Shown here in pieces: positions 48,219 to 57,852 of a DNA stretch of 64,000 nucleotides (position 1 is the stretch's first letter; the number at the start of each line of letters is the position of its first letter). A model generated the notes under the pieces. It was not told where the DNA came from and did no database searches. It saw only the letters and a list, made by a program, of their open reading frames with translations. Position numbers and translations under genes: made by a program. The stretch comes from Morganella morganii (lineage in GTDB: Bacteria > Pseudomonadota > Gammaproteobacteria > Enterobacterales > Enterobacteriaceae). The stretch spans positions 1,561,987 to 1,625,986 of the forward strand of contig NZ_NRQY01000001.1 of NCBI RefSeq assembly GCF_003996855.1, given 5' to 3'.

Positions 48219-49450
48219 GGGATAATCTCCTTTGCGGGTTTGAGTGATGTGCGGTACTGCGGGCGGAGCAGAAAAATCAGCGGGATAAGCCCGGCCAGCG
48301 CACCGCCCAGAAATGTCAGTGCAAATGCCTGCCCGGGGAAAATGGTATTCAGCGTCTGATACAACGTCATCATGACGGCTGCACCAATGCTGAACACCAC
48401 CTGCCGGTTAATATTCCAGATCACACTGGCTTTATTCAGTTGCGCCCCCTGAAAATCATACAGCGCGGTGGTTTGTGCACAGTTTGCGGCAATGCCGCCG
48501 CCGGTGCCGGTCAGCAGGTAAATCAGGCCAATCAGATACAGCGGCGTGTCGTTGTTTGTCAGGGCGAACAGGGCAATACCACCGCTGTGCAGGAGCAGGC
48601 TGATAATAAACAGGCGTCCGGCACCGGTCCGGTTATACACCGCACCGCTGATATACACCGCAACCGAGAGCCACAACCGGGTATTTTTCAGCAACGATAA
48701 ATCAATAATAGCCTGTGGTGTCTGCCGGTAATGGCGGTAATAAAGCCGGGCACTGAGCAGCATCAGCCCGCCAAGCGCCAGCGCTCCGGCGATATTATGA
48801 TATTCCCCGTATAAAGAGAGGGCTATCAGGAGTGACGCCAGCGTCAGGCTGACCAGAAGCAGCCCTTTGAGATCAGGTACATCTCCGGCGTCTGTTTTCG
48901 GCTCACGTATCCAGCACCAAGCCAGCAGTGCTGTCAGAAGTGCCACCAGTGCATTGACATAAAAGACAGGCCGCCATCCGGCCAGATCAACAATGATTCC
49001 TCCCGCCATCGGAGAGAGAGCCGGTGCAATCAGCGCAATCATCATAATAATGGTGGAGATTTTGCTCCGCTCACGTCCCTGAAAATACTGAAAGGTCAGT
49101 GACTGCCCGGCCGGGATCAGCAATCCGCCCGCCACGCCCTGTAAAAAGCGCCAGAAAATCAGCGAAGCAAAAGATTCCGCACTGCCTGCCAGCACAGCTG
49201 CCGCCGCAAACAGCAGCATAGAGGCCGTCATCAGTTCCCTGATCCCGAAACGCGACGCCAGCCGCGGGCTGAGCGGGATAATCAGTGTCAGCCCGAGAAT
49301 ATAACTGTTTGCCACCCAGGTGACAGACAGAGTTGAGACCTGCATTGCTTCTGCAATCGCAGGCAGTGTGATGGCCGACATAAAGATATTGATGCAATCA
49401 ATAAAAAAGCCCAGTAAAAAAATCAGGGCGATACGGTAACGATAAGTCAT
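48215..49450 (-). CDS. MFS drug-type transporter with apparent internal deletion
   Basis: DHA2-like major facilitator of 411 residues. Motif A-like and antiporter-type motifs are visible in the N half (LPAIAEAMQVSTLSVTWVANSYILG, RFGIRELM, WRFLQGVAGGLLIPAGQSL, PMAGGIIVD). Around residue 265-268 the sequence jumps from LWLSVAVY straight into ISGAVYNRTGAGRLFI. In relatives those two elements are separated by about two membrane helices, so roughly 50-60 residues seem to be lost in frame. Relatives of this type have 14 helices and exceed 450 residues. Function is doubtful. It is divergent from the broken LysR gene, its probable regulator. Confidence 0.7.
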   Translation of the reverse strand: MTYRYRIALIFLLGFFIDCINIFMSAITLPAIAEAMQVSTLSVTWVANSYILGLTLIIPLSPRLASRFGIRELMTASMLLFAAAAVLAGSAESFASLIFWRFLQGVAGGLLIPAGQSLTFQYFQGRERSKISTIIMMIALIAPALSPMAGGIIVDLAGWRPVFYVNALVALLTALLAWCWIREPKTDAGDVPDLKGLLLVSLTLASLLIALSLYGEYHNIAGALALGGLMLLSARLYYRHYRQTPQAIIDLSLLKNTRLWLSVAVYISGAVYNRTGAGRLFIISLLLHSGGIALFALTNNDTPLYLIGLIYLLTGTGGGIAANCAQTTALYDFQGAQLNKASVIWNINRQVVFSIGAAVMMTLYQTLNTIFPGQAFALTFLGGALAGLIPLIFLLRPQYRTSLKPAKEIIP

Positions 49451-49541
49451 GGTTTCCTCCGGTCAGCAGTGTAAAAGCAGTTGACCGCAGCCGTCCATGC
49501 ATCAAAATAGACAATACTGTTTGAAAAAATGAAACAATCTT

Positions 49542-50424
49542 ATGCTGACATCCGTTGAGAAAATCAATACCTTTATCTATGTCGTGGATACCGGTTCATT
49601 TACCCGGGCCGCTGCACGCCTGAATCTGAGCAAATCCGTGGTCAGCCTGCATATCAAAGCCCTGGAATCTGAACTCAGCACCACGCTGCTGCACCGGACC
49701 ACCCGGCAATTTACCCTGACAGAATCCGGTCAGGCGCTGTATCAGCAATTCAAACCGCTGTTACAGCAGTTTGACAGTGCTATGGATGCGGTCAGAACAG
49801 GGACGATGCAACCACAGGGGCCGCTGAGTTTCAGCGCCGCCGCCGAATCCGGCGGTCAGTTTCTGCTTCCGCAGTTGCCCGCCTTTACACAACGCTATCC
49901 GCTGATCAGGGCGGATTACCGTGTCGATCACAGTCTGAGTGATTTGATTGCCCTGAAACTGGATGTGGTATTCCGGCTGGGCACGCTGAGTGACAGCGGT
50001 CTGCGGTTCCGCAAACTCGCTGATTTTCCGGTCTGTTATGTGGCAACGCCTGAATTTATCCGGCAGCACCGGGTGACAGAGAACAGTGATCCTGCCGCCC
50101 TGCCCTTTATCGCCAACAGCAATCTCACCGCCCGTTTCAGCCGTCGTCCGCATCTGCCAGCACCGGACAACCGGGTGTTTATCTCTGGCGATCCGCACTA
50201 TGACACTGGCACACCGGGGTTACAGCCTGCTGCCGGTCTGGTATATCCGTGAACTGCTGGCAGACGAGAAGCTGGTTCCGGTATTCGCACATCAGCCGGT
50301 GCCGGATCAGAGCATTAATATGGTATTTCCGCCCGCGGCGCATCTGCCGCAGAAGACCAGGGTATTTATTGATTATTTTGCCCGCTTTTTTGCCGGTAAT
50401 ACCGCATTACTGCGCTACCCGTGA
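49542..50424 (+). pseudogene. Frameshifted LysR-family regulator
   Basis: The first frame encodes 236 residues: LysR winged helix (INTFIYVVDTGSFTRAAARLNLSKSVVSLHIKALE) and most of the effector domain to FISGDPHYDTG. The normal C terminus, TMTLAHRGYSLLPVWYIRELLADEKLVPVF to NTALLRYP, continues in the +1 frame and ends at 50424. One extra base near 50199-50205 explains both. Rejoined, the protein would be about 294 residues, the usual LysR length. Without the end of the effector domain it is probably inactive, unless the shift is a sequencing error. It lies opposite the MFS gene in the classic divergent regulator layout. Confidence 0.85.
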
Positions 50425-50445
50425 ACCGGAGCGGAAGCAGAAAAG

Positions 50446-50474
50446 AAAAAAGCCGTTCATCTGAACGGCTTTTT
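50446..50474. terminator. Bidirectional terminator of the cyd operon and the LysR gene
   Basis: Arms AAAAAGCCGTTCA and TGAACGGCTTTTT around a short loop lie between the LysR pseudogene and ybgE. Confidence 0.92.
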
Positions 50475-50490
50475 GTCATAAACGTTTGTA

Positions 50491-50775
50491 TCAGCTGAAA
50501 AAATGATAAAGGCCGTAACCCAGAATCACCACCGCCGGAAGTGGATGGAAAATAATCTTCCAGATTGCGCGCTCCGGACGGAATGCCAGACCGAAAATTG
50601 CGCCGCTGCATACTGCCCAGATCATCAGCAGTCCCTGCCAGATCTGTAGTGAACTGGTGTTTGCCGCAAAACGCGACGGGTCCCAGATCACACACAATGC
50701 CAGCCCCAACGCCATCACAAGGACAAGGGCCCGTAAGGGACCCTTATCCAGTAGTTGGTAAGACTTATCCAGCAT
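50491..50775 (-). CDS. ybgE: Cytochrome bd operon protein YbgE
   Basis: 94-residue inner-membrane protein with three hydrophobic segments (ALVLVMALGLALCVIW, IWQGLLMIWAVCSGAIFGLAF, PAVVILGYGLYHFF). It is always found after cydX in enterobacteria. The exact role is unknown, possibly assembly or stability of cytochrome bd. It starts five bases after the cydX stop and is last in the operon. Confidence 0.93.
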   Translation of the reverse strand: MLDKSYQLLDKGPLRALVLVMALGLALCVIWDPSRFAANTSSLQIWQGLLMIWAVCSGAIFGLAFRPERAIWKIIFHPLPAVVILGYGLYHFFS

Positions 50776-50780
50776 CCGTC

Positions 50781-50888
50781 TTACTCACCTGACGCGGTTT
50801 TATCTTCGTGGTGCTCAATAGCCAGTGCTGCAATAACAGCAATACTACAGGCCAGGAGCGTTCCGAGGATCCATGCAAAATACCACAT
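50781..50888 (-). CDS. cydX: Cytochrome bd-I accessory subunit CydX
   Basis: Small single-helix subunit that stabilises the haem b595/d site of cytochrome bd. Read directly from the sequence: ATG 50888, 35 residues, MWYFAWILGTLLACSIAV..., ending HHEDKTASGE. The start MWYFAWILG is the CydX hallmark, and AGGAG lies upstream (TAAGGAGCAGACGAAT). It sits between cydB and ybgE as in E. coli (37 residues there). Confidence 0.96.
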   Translation of the reverse strand: MWYFAWILGTLLACSIAVIAALAIEHHEDKTASGE

Positions 50889-50901
50889 ATTCGTCTGCTC
50901 C

Positions 50902-52044
50902 TTAGTACAAGGTATGTTTGTTCTCTTCGATGAAGGACTTATCAAGACGCCCTGCCATCTTCACGTAACACCAGATGGTGTACAGGAGAACAAGTGGTAC
51001 AAAGATAATCGCAACAACGGTCATTACCTGGAGAGTAAACAGGCTGGATGTTGCATCCCACATGGTCAGACTGACGTTCGGGTCGATGCTTGAAGGCATA
51101 ACGAACGGGAACATCGCCGTACCGCAGGTCAGGATCACGCCGGCAATTGTCAGTGCAGAGAACAGGAATGCCCACGCACCTTTATCCATTGCAGTGAACA
51201 TAATAACCAGCAGAGGTGATGCCAGACCGATAGCAGGCAGGATCCACAGGATTGGATAAGCATTAAAGTTTGCCATCCATGCACCTGCTTCCTGTACCAC
51301 TTCTTTGGTAACCGGGTTAGAAGCACCGAAGTGATCAATGTCAGACACGACACGGAAGCCTTCAATACCGCCCCACATCAGCCATGCACCGGCAGTCGCA
51401 AACAGAACAAATGTCAGCAGAGCAGTGATGGTGGTGGCTTTACGCACACGCACATGCAGATCACCGGTGGTACGCATCTGAAGGTAAGTCCCGCCATGCG
51501 CCACGATTATCATCAGGCTGATTAAACCGGCTAACAGACCGTACGGGTTCAGCAGACCGAAGAAACTCCCTGCATAAGACACCTGCAACTGAGAGTTAAC
51601 TTCAACCGGCACACCCTGTAACAGGTTACCGAATGCCACACCGATCACTAATGACGGTACGAAACTGCCGATAAAGATACCCCAGTCCCACATACCGCGC
51701 CATTTTGGTGATTCCAGTTTTGAACGATAATCAAAACCGACCGGACGGAAGAATAATGCCGCCAGTACCAGAATCATAGCGATATAGAAACCGGAGAAGG
51801 CTGCCGCATAGACCATCGGCCATGCTGCAAACAGTGCACCACCCGCAGTGATAAGCCATACCTGGTTACCATCCCAGTGAGGTGCAATCGCGTTAATCAT
51901 GATACGGCGTTCAGTATCACTTCTGCCGATAACACGCAGCAGAACCCCCACGCCCATATCAAAGCCATCAGTTACAGTGAAGCCAATCAGCAGTACGCCA
52001 ATCAGAATCCACCATACAAACCGTAATATTTCATAATCAAACAT
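50902..52044 (-). CDS. cydB: Cytochrome bd ubiquinol oxidase subunit II (CydB)
   Basis: Second membrane subunit of the high-affinity oxygen reductase used at low oxygen. 380 residues with nine predicted helices. The N terminus MFDYEILRFVWWILIGVLLIGFTVTDGFDMGVG, NAIAPHWDGNQVWLITAGGALFAAWP and the C-terminal WCYVKMAGRLDKSFIEENKHTLY are typical. It follows cydA by 14 bases. Confidence 0.98.
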   Translation of the reverse strand: MFDYEILRFVWWILIGVLLIGFTVTDGFDMGVGVLLRVIGRSDTERRIMINAIAPHWDGNQVWLITAGGALFAAWPMVYAAAFSGFYIAMILVLAALFFRPVGFDYRSKLESPKWRGMWDWGIFIGSFVPSLVIGVAFGNLLQGVPVEVNSQLQVSYAGSFFGLLNPYGLLAGLISLMIIVAHGGTYLQMRTTGDLHVRVRKATTITALLTFVLFATAGAWLMWGGIEGFRVVSDIDHFGASNPVTKEVVQEAGAWMANFNAYPILWILPAIGLASPLLVIMFTAMDKGAWAFLFSALTIAGVILTCGTAMFPFVMPSSIDPNVSLTMWDATSSLFTLQVMTVVAIIFVPLVLLYTIWCYVKMAGRLDKSFIEENKHTLY

Positions 52045-52058
52045 AAGTGGGCTCCTGT

Positions 52059-53621
52059 TTACTTAGCGTCTTGTGCCGGGGTCGTTTCAAAGTGATAACG
52101 GCCGGTTTTTAAGCTGCTTGGACCAAGACGTGCAAATTTGAACATCAGGAACATTTCAGCAATCAGGAATAAAGTATACAGGCCGCAAATCAGCGCCATA
52201 GAGAACAGAATGTCTCCGGCTGCCAGATTTGACGTTGCATATGCTGTCGGTAATACTTCACCAACCGCCCATGGCTGACGGCCATATTCAGCAACGAACC
52301 ACCCCGCTTCAACACCAATCCACGGTAACGGCAGGCTCAGGAAAGCCGCACGCAGCAGCCATTTTGATTTGCCGACACGGTTACGCAGTACACTCAGGAA
52401 TGCCAGACCCAGAACGATCAGCATCAGACCACCGGCAGCCACCATCAGGCGGAATGCCCAGAACAGCGGTGCAACACGCGGAATAGAGTCTTTGGTTGCC
52501 GCCTGAATCTGCTCTTCAGTTGCCTGACCGACGTTGTCGGTATAGCGTTTCAGCAGTAAGCCGTAACCAAGGTCTTTTTTGCTCTGATTAAAGGCATCAC
52601 GAATTGCCGGGTCGGTATTACCGCCACGCAACTGCTGTAACAGATCATACGCGACCATACCGTTACGGATACGGGCTTCGTGCTGCACCATCAGGTCACG
52701 CAGACCGAGAACCGGAGTATCAACGGAACGGGTGGTGATAATCCCCATCAGGTACGGAATTTCAATCGCAAAACTGTTTTCCATTTTTTCCTGATTCGGG
52801 AACGCAATCACGTTAAATGATGCAGGTGCAGGCTGGGTATGCCATTCACCTTCAATTGCGGCGAGTTTGGTTTTCTGCACGTCACCCATCTCATAACCGG
52901 ATTCATCACCCAGCACGATAACGGATAACACGGCAGCGATACCAAAGCTTGCTGCAATTGCAAAAGAGCGTTTTGCAAATGCGATATCACGGCCTTTCAG
53001 CAGATACCACGCACTGATAGACAGTACGAAGATCGCACCGGTACAGTAACCGGCCGCCACGGTATGCACAAATTTAACCTGCGCAACCGGGTTGAGAACC
53101 AGTTCGGAGAAGCTCAGCATCTCCATACGCATGGTTTCAAAGTTGAAGTCAGCAGCAATCGGGTTCTGCATCCAGCCGTTTGCCACCAGAATCCACAGTG
53201 CAGAAAAGTTGGAACCGAGCGCAACGAGCCAGGTCACCATCAGGTGCTGTTTCTTGCTGAGACGATCCCAGCCGAAGAAGAACAGACCCACGAAGGTGGA
53301 TTCGAGGAAGAATGCCATCAGACCTTCGATAGCCAGAGGCGCACCGAAGATATCACCGACATAGTGAGAGTAGTATGACCAGTTTGTCCCGAACTGGAAC
53401 TCCATAGTCAGACCGGTAGCAACACCCAGAGCGAAGTTAATACCAAATAACTTACCCCAGAACTTCGTCATATCTTTATAGATTTGTTTACCGGACAGGA
53501 CGTATACCGTTTCCATGATCGCTAACATAAAGGACATCCCTAATGTTAGCGGTACAAATAAGAAGTGGTACATCGCTGTTAAGGCAAACTGTAATCGCGA
53601 CAGTTCGACAATATCAAACAT
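52059..53621 (-). CDS. cydA: Cytochrome bd ubiquinol oxidase subunit I (CydA)
   Basis: Haem-bearing subunit that oxidises ubiquinol and reduces oxygen without proton pumping. 520 residues. His19 (haem ligand) is in [14 protein letters not shown]. The GRQPW quinol-site motif is in [14 protein letters not shown], and the Q-loop region lies between residues about 250 and 380. First gene of cydABX-ybgE. The long AT-rich upstream region has FNR- and ArcA-like sites, fitting oxygen control. Confidence 0.98.
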   Translation of the reverse strand: MFDIVELSRLQFALTAMYHFLFVPLTLGMSFMLAIMETVYVLSGKQIYKDMTKFWGKLFGINFALGVATGLTMEFQFGTNWSYYSHYVGDIFGAPLAIEGLMAFFLESTFVGLFFFGWDRLSKKQHLMVTWLVALGSNFSALWILVANGWMQNPIAADFNFETMRMEMLSFSELVLNPVAQVKFVHTVAAGYCTGAIFVLSISAWYLLKGRDIAFAKRSFAIAASFGIAAVLSVIVLGDESGYEMGDVQKTKLAAIEGEWHTQPAPASFNVIAFPNQEKMENSFAIEIPYLMGIITTRSVDTPVLGLRDLMVQHEARIRNGMVAYDLLQQLRGGNTDPAIRDAFNQSKKDLGYGLLLKRYTDNVGQATEEQIQAATKDSIPRVAPLFWAFRLMVAAGGLMLIVLGLAFLSVLRNRVGKSKWLLRAAFLSLPLPWIGVEAGWFVAEYGRQPWAVGEVLPTAYATSNLAAGDILFSMALICGLYTLFLIAEMFLMFKFARLGPSSLKTGRYHFETTPAQDAK

Positions 53622-54360
53622 CTTGACTCCTTGCTCCTAGCAGGAAGACACCGACATGCGGCAACCCAAGCTTTCCTGAAGAAAGAAAGCAACATAACTA
53701 CCAGCAATAAATGCCTCTAAATGCAATAACAAATTAGTAACAAAAAAACACCTAAATAGACACCCTAATAATAGTACGCTTATATTTGCACACAATAAAC
53801 CGCTTTTGCGTGATTCAGATTGGAATTCTGAGGATATATCAAATAATGCACAGCGTAGTCATTTTCGGCTATTTTGATCTGCCACAATTTAAACAGATCA
53901 GGAAAATAATGCCAGTGCAATAGATTGATTTACGTCAATTCTTTCTGTTATTGTTAATTAAAATCGCATATATGGTAATTGAGTTATTTTATTGTTAATG
54001 TCATGCACACACAAATACAACCAAACAGAAAAATAACAATAATATATGCGCTTTTTATTAACCTTTTATTTTCATCAGCATTTCTGGTTAATTTCATGAG
54101 CCGGATAATTCAATTATAAATAAATTATCACTAAAACTGTTATTGTCTGTTTGTATTAACGTACAACAATAATCATTTTCGGCGTAAAAATTAAGTATAA
54201 ATCAAGATGATAAAAAACGCCCTTTTATACCTGAGACTTTTTACTGTGTAAACGATACAGCAGACATTTCAGAACTATTCAGAAAATTGCTTAAAATAAC
54301 AACAACCGAAGAGAAAGCTGAGTAAAAGCGCGTAATAAGACAGAAATGACGGAATTGTGT
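53622..54360 (-). promoter_or_regulatory. cydA upstream control region with FNR- and ArcA-like sites
   Basis: About 800 AT-rich bases separate cydA from sucD, and I found no gene in them. An FNR-like dyad TTGAT-TTAC-GTCAA (one mismatch) is at 53925-53938. A perfect ArcA core WGTTAATTAW occurs as TGTTAATTAA at 53952-53961, and related AT-rich repeats (TTGTTAATG near 53992) follow. This fits FNR repression and ArcA activation of cydAB as known in E. coli. The mngRAB genes that fill this gap in E. coli are absent. Confidence 0.65.
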
Positions 54361-54367
54361 TCAGATC

Positions 54368-54407
54368 AAAAAACAGCCGGAAGCGGCATAAAACCGGCTC
54401 CGGCTGT
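54368..54407 (-). terminator. Terminator of the sdh-suc operon
   Basis: On the reverse strand ACAGCCGGA pairs with TCCGGCTGT around an inner stem and is followed by TTTTTT, 17 bases after the sucD stop. In E. coli the 3' end of this operon is processed to the small RNA SdhX. An equivalent here is possible but was not demonstrated. Confidence 0.88.
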
Positions 54408-54423
54408 ATGATAATGACAGAAA

Positions 54424-55296
54424 TTATTTACCCAGGATCGCTTTTACCGCATCACCGATATCAGCCAGACTGCGGACAGTCTTCACACCGGCAGCTTCGA
54501 GTGCTGCAAATTTCTCATCCGCAGTACCTTTACCGCCCGCGATAATCGCCCCTGCATGGCCCATGCGCTTGCCTTTCGGTGCAGTCACACCTGCGATATA
54601 CGCCACAACCGGTTTGGTGACATGGTCTTTGATAAAGGCCGCTGCTTCTTCTTCCGCACTGCCGCCGATTTCACCGATCATAACAATCGCTTCTGTCTGC
54701 GGGTCATTCTGGAACATGCCCAGAATATCAATAAAATTGGAGCCGGGAATCGGGTCACCGCCGATACCGACACACGTGGATTGTCCCAGACCGGCATCCG
54801 TAGTCTGTTTCACGGCTTCATAGGTCAGTGTTCCGGAACGGGAAACGATCCCCACTTTGCCCGGCAGGTGGATATGTCCCGGCATAATCCCGATTTTGCA
54901 CTCGCCCGGGGTGATAACGCCCGGACAGTTCGGACCAATCATCCGCACACCGGCTTCATCCAGCTTCACTTTGACGGTCAGCATATCCAGGGTCGGAATA
55001 CCTTCGGTGATGGTGATAATCAGCTTGATGCCCGCATCAATCGCTTCCAGGATGGAATCTTTGCAAAACGGTGCCGGAACATAAATAACAGAAGCAGTAG
55101 CACCGGTGGCATCCACCGCATCACGCACGGTGTTAAATACCGGTAAGCCTAAATGCGTTGTGCCGCCTTTGCCCGGTGTCACACCGCCGACCATTTTGGT
55201 GCCGTACGCAATCGCCTGTTCAGAGTGGAAAGTCCCCTGGCTACCTGTGAATCCCTGACAGATAACTTTGGTGTTCTTATCGATTAAAATAGACAT
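54424..55296 (-). CDS. sucD: Succinyl-CoA synthetase alpha subunit SucD
   Basis: ADP-forming succinyl-CoA ligase subunit that carries the phosphohistidine and binds CoA. 290 residues. The CoA-binding Rossmann part ([35 protein letters not shown]) and the active-site [23 protein letters not shown] with the catalytic His are present. The start overlaps the sucC stop by one base (TAATG). Confidence 0.98.
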   Translation of the reverse strand: MSILIDKNTKVICQGFTGSQGTFHSEQAIAYGTKMVGGVTPGKGGTTHLGLPVFNTVRDAVDATGATASVIYVPAPFCKDSILEAIDAGIKLIITITEGIPTLDMLTVKVKLDEAGVRMIGPNCPGVITPGECKIGIMPGHIHLPGKVGIVSRSGTLTYEAVKQTTDAGLGQSTCVGIGGDPIPGSNFIDILGMFQNDPQTEAIVMIGEIGGSAEEEAAAFIKDHVTKPVVAYIAGVTAPKGKRMGHAGAIIAGGKGTADEKFAALEAAGVKTVRSLADIGDAVKAILGK

Positions 55297-56462
55297 TATT
55301 TCGCTCCCACTGCTGCAACAACACGTTTCGCAGCATCCGTCAGGCTGGTTGCCGCAATAATATTCAGACCACTTTTCGCCAGTTTTTCCGCACCCAGCTC
55401 CGCATTGTTCCCTTCGAGGCGCACAACAACCGGCACACTGACGCCGACTTCCTCAACTGCACCGATAATCCCGTCCGCAATCAGGTCACAACGAACAATC
55501 CCGCCAAAGATATTGACGAAGACCGCTTTGACGTTTTCGTCGGACAGAATGATTTTAAAGGCTTCGGTGACACGCTCTTTGGTCGCACCGCCGCCGACAT
55601 CCAGGAAGTTTGCCGGCTCACCGCCGTGCAGTTTGACGATATCCATGGTGCCCATCGCCAGACCGGCACCGTTCACCATACAACCGATATTGCCGTCCAG
55701 CGCCACATAGTTCAGTTCCCATTGTGCAGCCTGTGCTTCGCGGGCATCTTCCTGTGACGGGTCATGCATTTCACGCAGTTCCGGCTGACGGTACAGGGCG
55801 TTACTATCAACACCTAATTTGCCGTCGAGGCAGATAAGTTCATCCTGAGTGGTAATAACCAGCGGGTTGATTTCCGCCATCGCCAGATCACGCTCCAGGA
55901 ACAGGGTTGCCAGCCCCATAAAGATTTTAGTGAACTGGCTGACTAATTTACCGGTTAAGCCCAGTTTAAATGCCAGCTCACGCCCCTGATACGGCATCGG
56001 GCCGGTCAGCGGGTCAATCACGGCTTTGTGAATCAGTTCCGGTGTTTCGTGTGCGACTTTCTCAATTTCGACACCACCTTCAGTGGAGGCCATAAAGACC
56101 ACACGGCGCGAACCGCGATCCACCACGGCACCCAGATAAAGCTCTTTGGCGATATCGGTGGCGCCTTCCACCAGCACCTGATGCACTGGCTGGCCCAATG
56201 CATCTGTCTGATAGGTTACCAGACGCTTGCCTAACCACTGTTCGGCAAACGCGCGAATTTCGTCTTTGCTCTTAACCAGTTTCACACCACCCGCTTTCCC
56301 GCGGCCCCCGGCATGAACCTGGCATTTTACGACCCACGGGCCGCTGCCGATTTTGGATGCTGCTTCTTCCGCTTCACGGGGTGTGGAGCAGGCATAGCCT
56401 GCCGGTGCAGGTAAACCATACCGGGTGAAGAGTTGCTTTGCCTGATACTCGTGTAAATTCAT
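55296..56462 (-). CDS. sucC: Succinyl-CoA synthetase beta subunit SucC
   Basis: ATP-grasp subunit that supplies nucleotide and succinate sites. 388 residues, the same as E. coli. The start [38 protein letters not shown] and [16 protein letters not shown] are diagnostic. A 164-base gap separates it from sucB, with only weak dyads visible. Confidence 0.98.
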   Translation of the reverse strand: MNLHEYQAKQLFTRYGLPAPAGYACSTPREAEEAASKIGSGPWVVKCQVHAGGRGKAGGVKLVKSKDEIRAFAEQWLGKRLVTYQTDALGQPVHQVLVEGATDIAKELYLGAVVDRGSRRVVFMASTEGGVEIEKVAHETPELIHKAVIDPLTGPMPYQGRELAFKLGLTGKLVSQFTKIFMGLATLFLERDLAMAEINPLVITTQDELICLDGKLGVDSNALYRQPELREMHDPSQEDAREAQAAQWELNYVALDGNIGCMVNGAGLAMGTMDIVKLHGGEPANFLDVGGGATKERVTEAFKIILSDENVKAVFVNIFGGIVRCDLIADGIIGAVEEVGVSVPVVVRLEGNNAELGAEKLAKSGLNIIAATSLTDAAKRVVAAVGAK

Positions 56463-56626
56463 GATGTTCTATCCATAATTTGTCTGATGAGAGCGGACTC
56501 TCTTATTGTTGTTGCCTGGATAGCGCCGGTTTCCCGGCGCAGGGACACAGATTCACTGTCGCGAGTTCAGCCGGGCGGTTTTAGCGCGATGCCGCCCGGA
56601 TGAGCCAAACTAAAAAACAAAAAGCA

Positions 56627-57838
56627 CTACACGTCGAGCAGTAAACGTGCCGGGTCTTCTAACATCTCTTTAATGGTCACGAGGAAACCGACAGATTCAC
56701 GGCCATCAATCAGACGGTGGTCATAAGAGAGTGCCAGGTACATCATCGGCAGGATCACCACCTGACCATTGACCGCCATCGGACGATCTTTAATTGCATG
56801 CATCCCCAGAATTGCACTCTGCGGCGGGTTAATGATAGGCGTGGACATCAGTGAACCGAACACACCACCGTTAGTAATCGTGAAATTACCGCCGGTCAGA
56901 TCTTCGACTGTCAGTTTGCCTTCCTGACCTTTGACAGCCAGCTCTTTGATGCGTTTTTCGATTTCAGCCATGCTCAGCGCATCCGCATCACGCAGTACCG
57001 GGGTCACCAGACCGCGCGGCGTGGAAACAGCAATACTGATATCGAAATAGTTGTGATACACCACATCGGTACCGTCGATAGAGGCGTTCACTTCCGGATA
57101 ACGTTTCAGTGCCTCAACCACCGCTTTCACGTAGAAAGACATGAAACCGAGGCGCACACCGTGACGTTTTTCAAACGATTCGCCGTACTGTTTGCGCATA
57201 TCCATCACCGGTTTCATGCTCACCTCGTTAAAGGTAGTCAGCATTGCGGTGTTGTTTTTCGCTTCCAGCAGACGCTCTGCCACACGCTTGCGCAGACGGG
57301 TCATCGGTACACGTTTTTCACTGCGGTGCGGTAAACCGGCCTGAGAAACCGGCTCAGCGGCGGCTTTTGCAGGCGCTTTCGGCTGCTGTGCCAGATGTTT
57401 CTCAACATCTTCACGGGTCAGACGGCCGCCGACACCACTACCGGTAATATCGGCTGCTTTCAGGCCGTGCTCTGCGATCAGGCGGCGGACAGCCGGGCTT
57501 ATCGCATCATTGGTTTCTTCATCCAGACCGGCATTCTGACGCTGTGCCGGTGTAGACTGTACTTTTTCTTTTACTTCCGCAGGCAGACCGGTGCTGTCCC
57601 CCAGACGAATACGTCCGAGCAGTTGTTTTGGAAGGACGGTTGCCCCTTCTTCTTCCAGCACGGCTTCCAGGACACCGGAATCGCTGGCAGGCACTTCCAG
57701 CACGACTTTGTCTGTTTCGATTTCCACCAGCACTTCATCACGTTCGACACTGTCACCCGGTTTTTTGTGCCAGGTTGCCACAGTGGCATCGGCAACAGAC
57801 TCAGGGAGGTCAGGAACCAGAATTTCTATGCTACTCAT
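56627..57838 (-). CDS. sucB: Dihydrolipoyl succinyltransferase (E2o) SucB
   Basis: Core of the 2-oxoglutarate dehydrogenase complex. The 403-residue protein has one lipoyl domain with lysine 44 in [13 protein letters not shown], an E1/E3-binding peripheral domain ([37 protein letters not shown]), an Ala/Pro linker and the catalytic domain ending [23 protein letters not shown] with the active His/Asp. It starts 14 bases after sucA. Confidence 0.98.
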   Translation of the reverse strand: MSSIEILVPDLPESVADATVATWHKKPGDSVERDEVLVEIETDKVVLEVPASDSGVLEAVLEEEGATVLPKQLLGRIRLGDSTGLPAEVKEKVQSTPAQRQNAGLDEETNDAISPAVRRLIAEHGLKAADITGSGVGGRLTREDVEKHLAQQPKAPAKAAAEPVSQAGLPHRSEKRVPMTRLRKRVAERLLEAKNNTAMLTTFNEVSMKPVMDMRKQYGESFEKRHGVRLGFMSFYVKAVVEALKRYPEVNASIDGTDVVYHNYFDISIAVSTPRGLVTPVLRDADALSMAEIEKRIKELAVKGQEGKLTVEDLTGGNFTITNGGVFGSLMSTPIINPPQSAILGMHAIKDRPMAVNGQVVILPMMYLALSYDHRLIDGRESVGFLVTIKEMLEDPARLLLDV

Positions 57839-57852
57839 TGCTTTTCCTTAAT

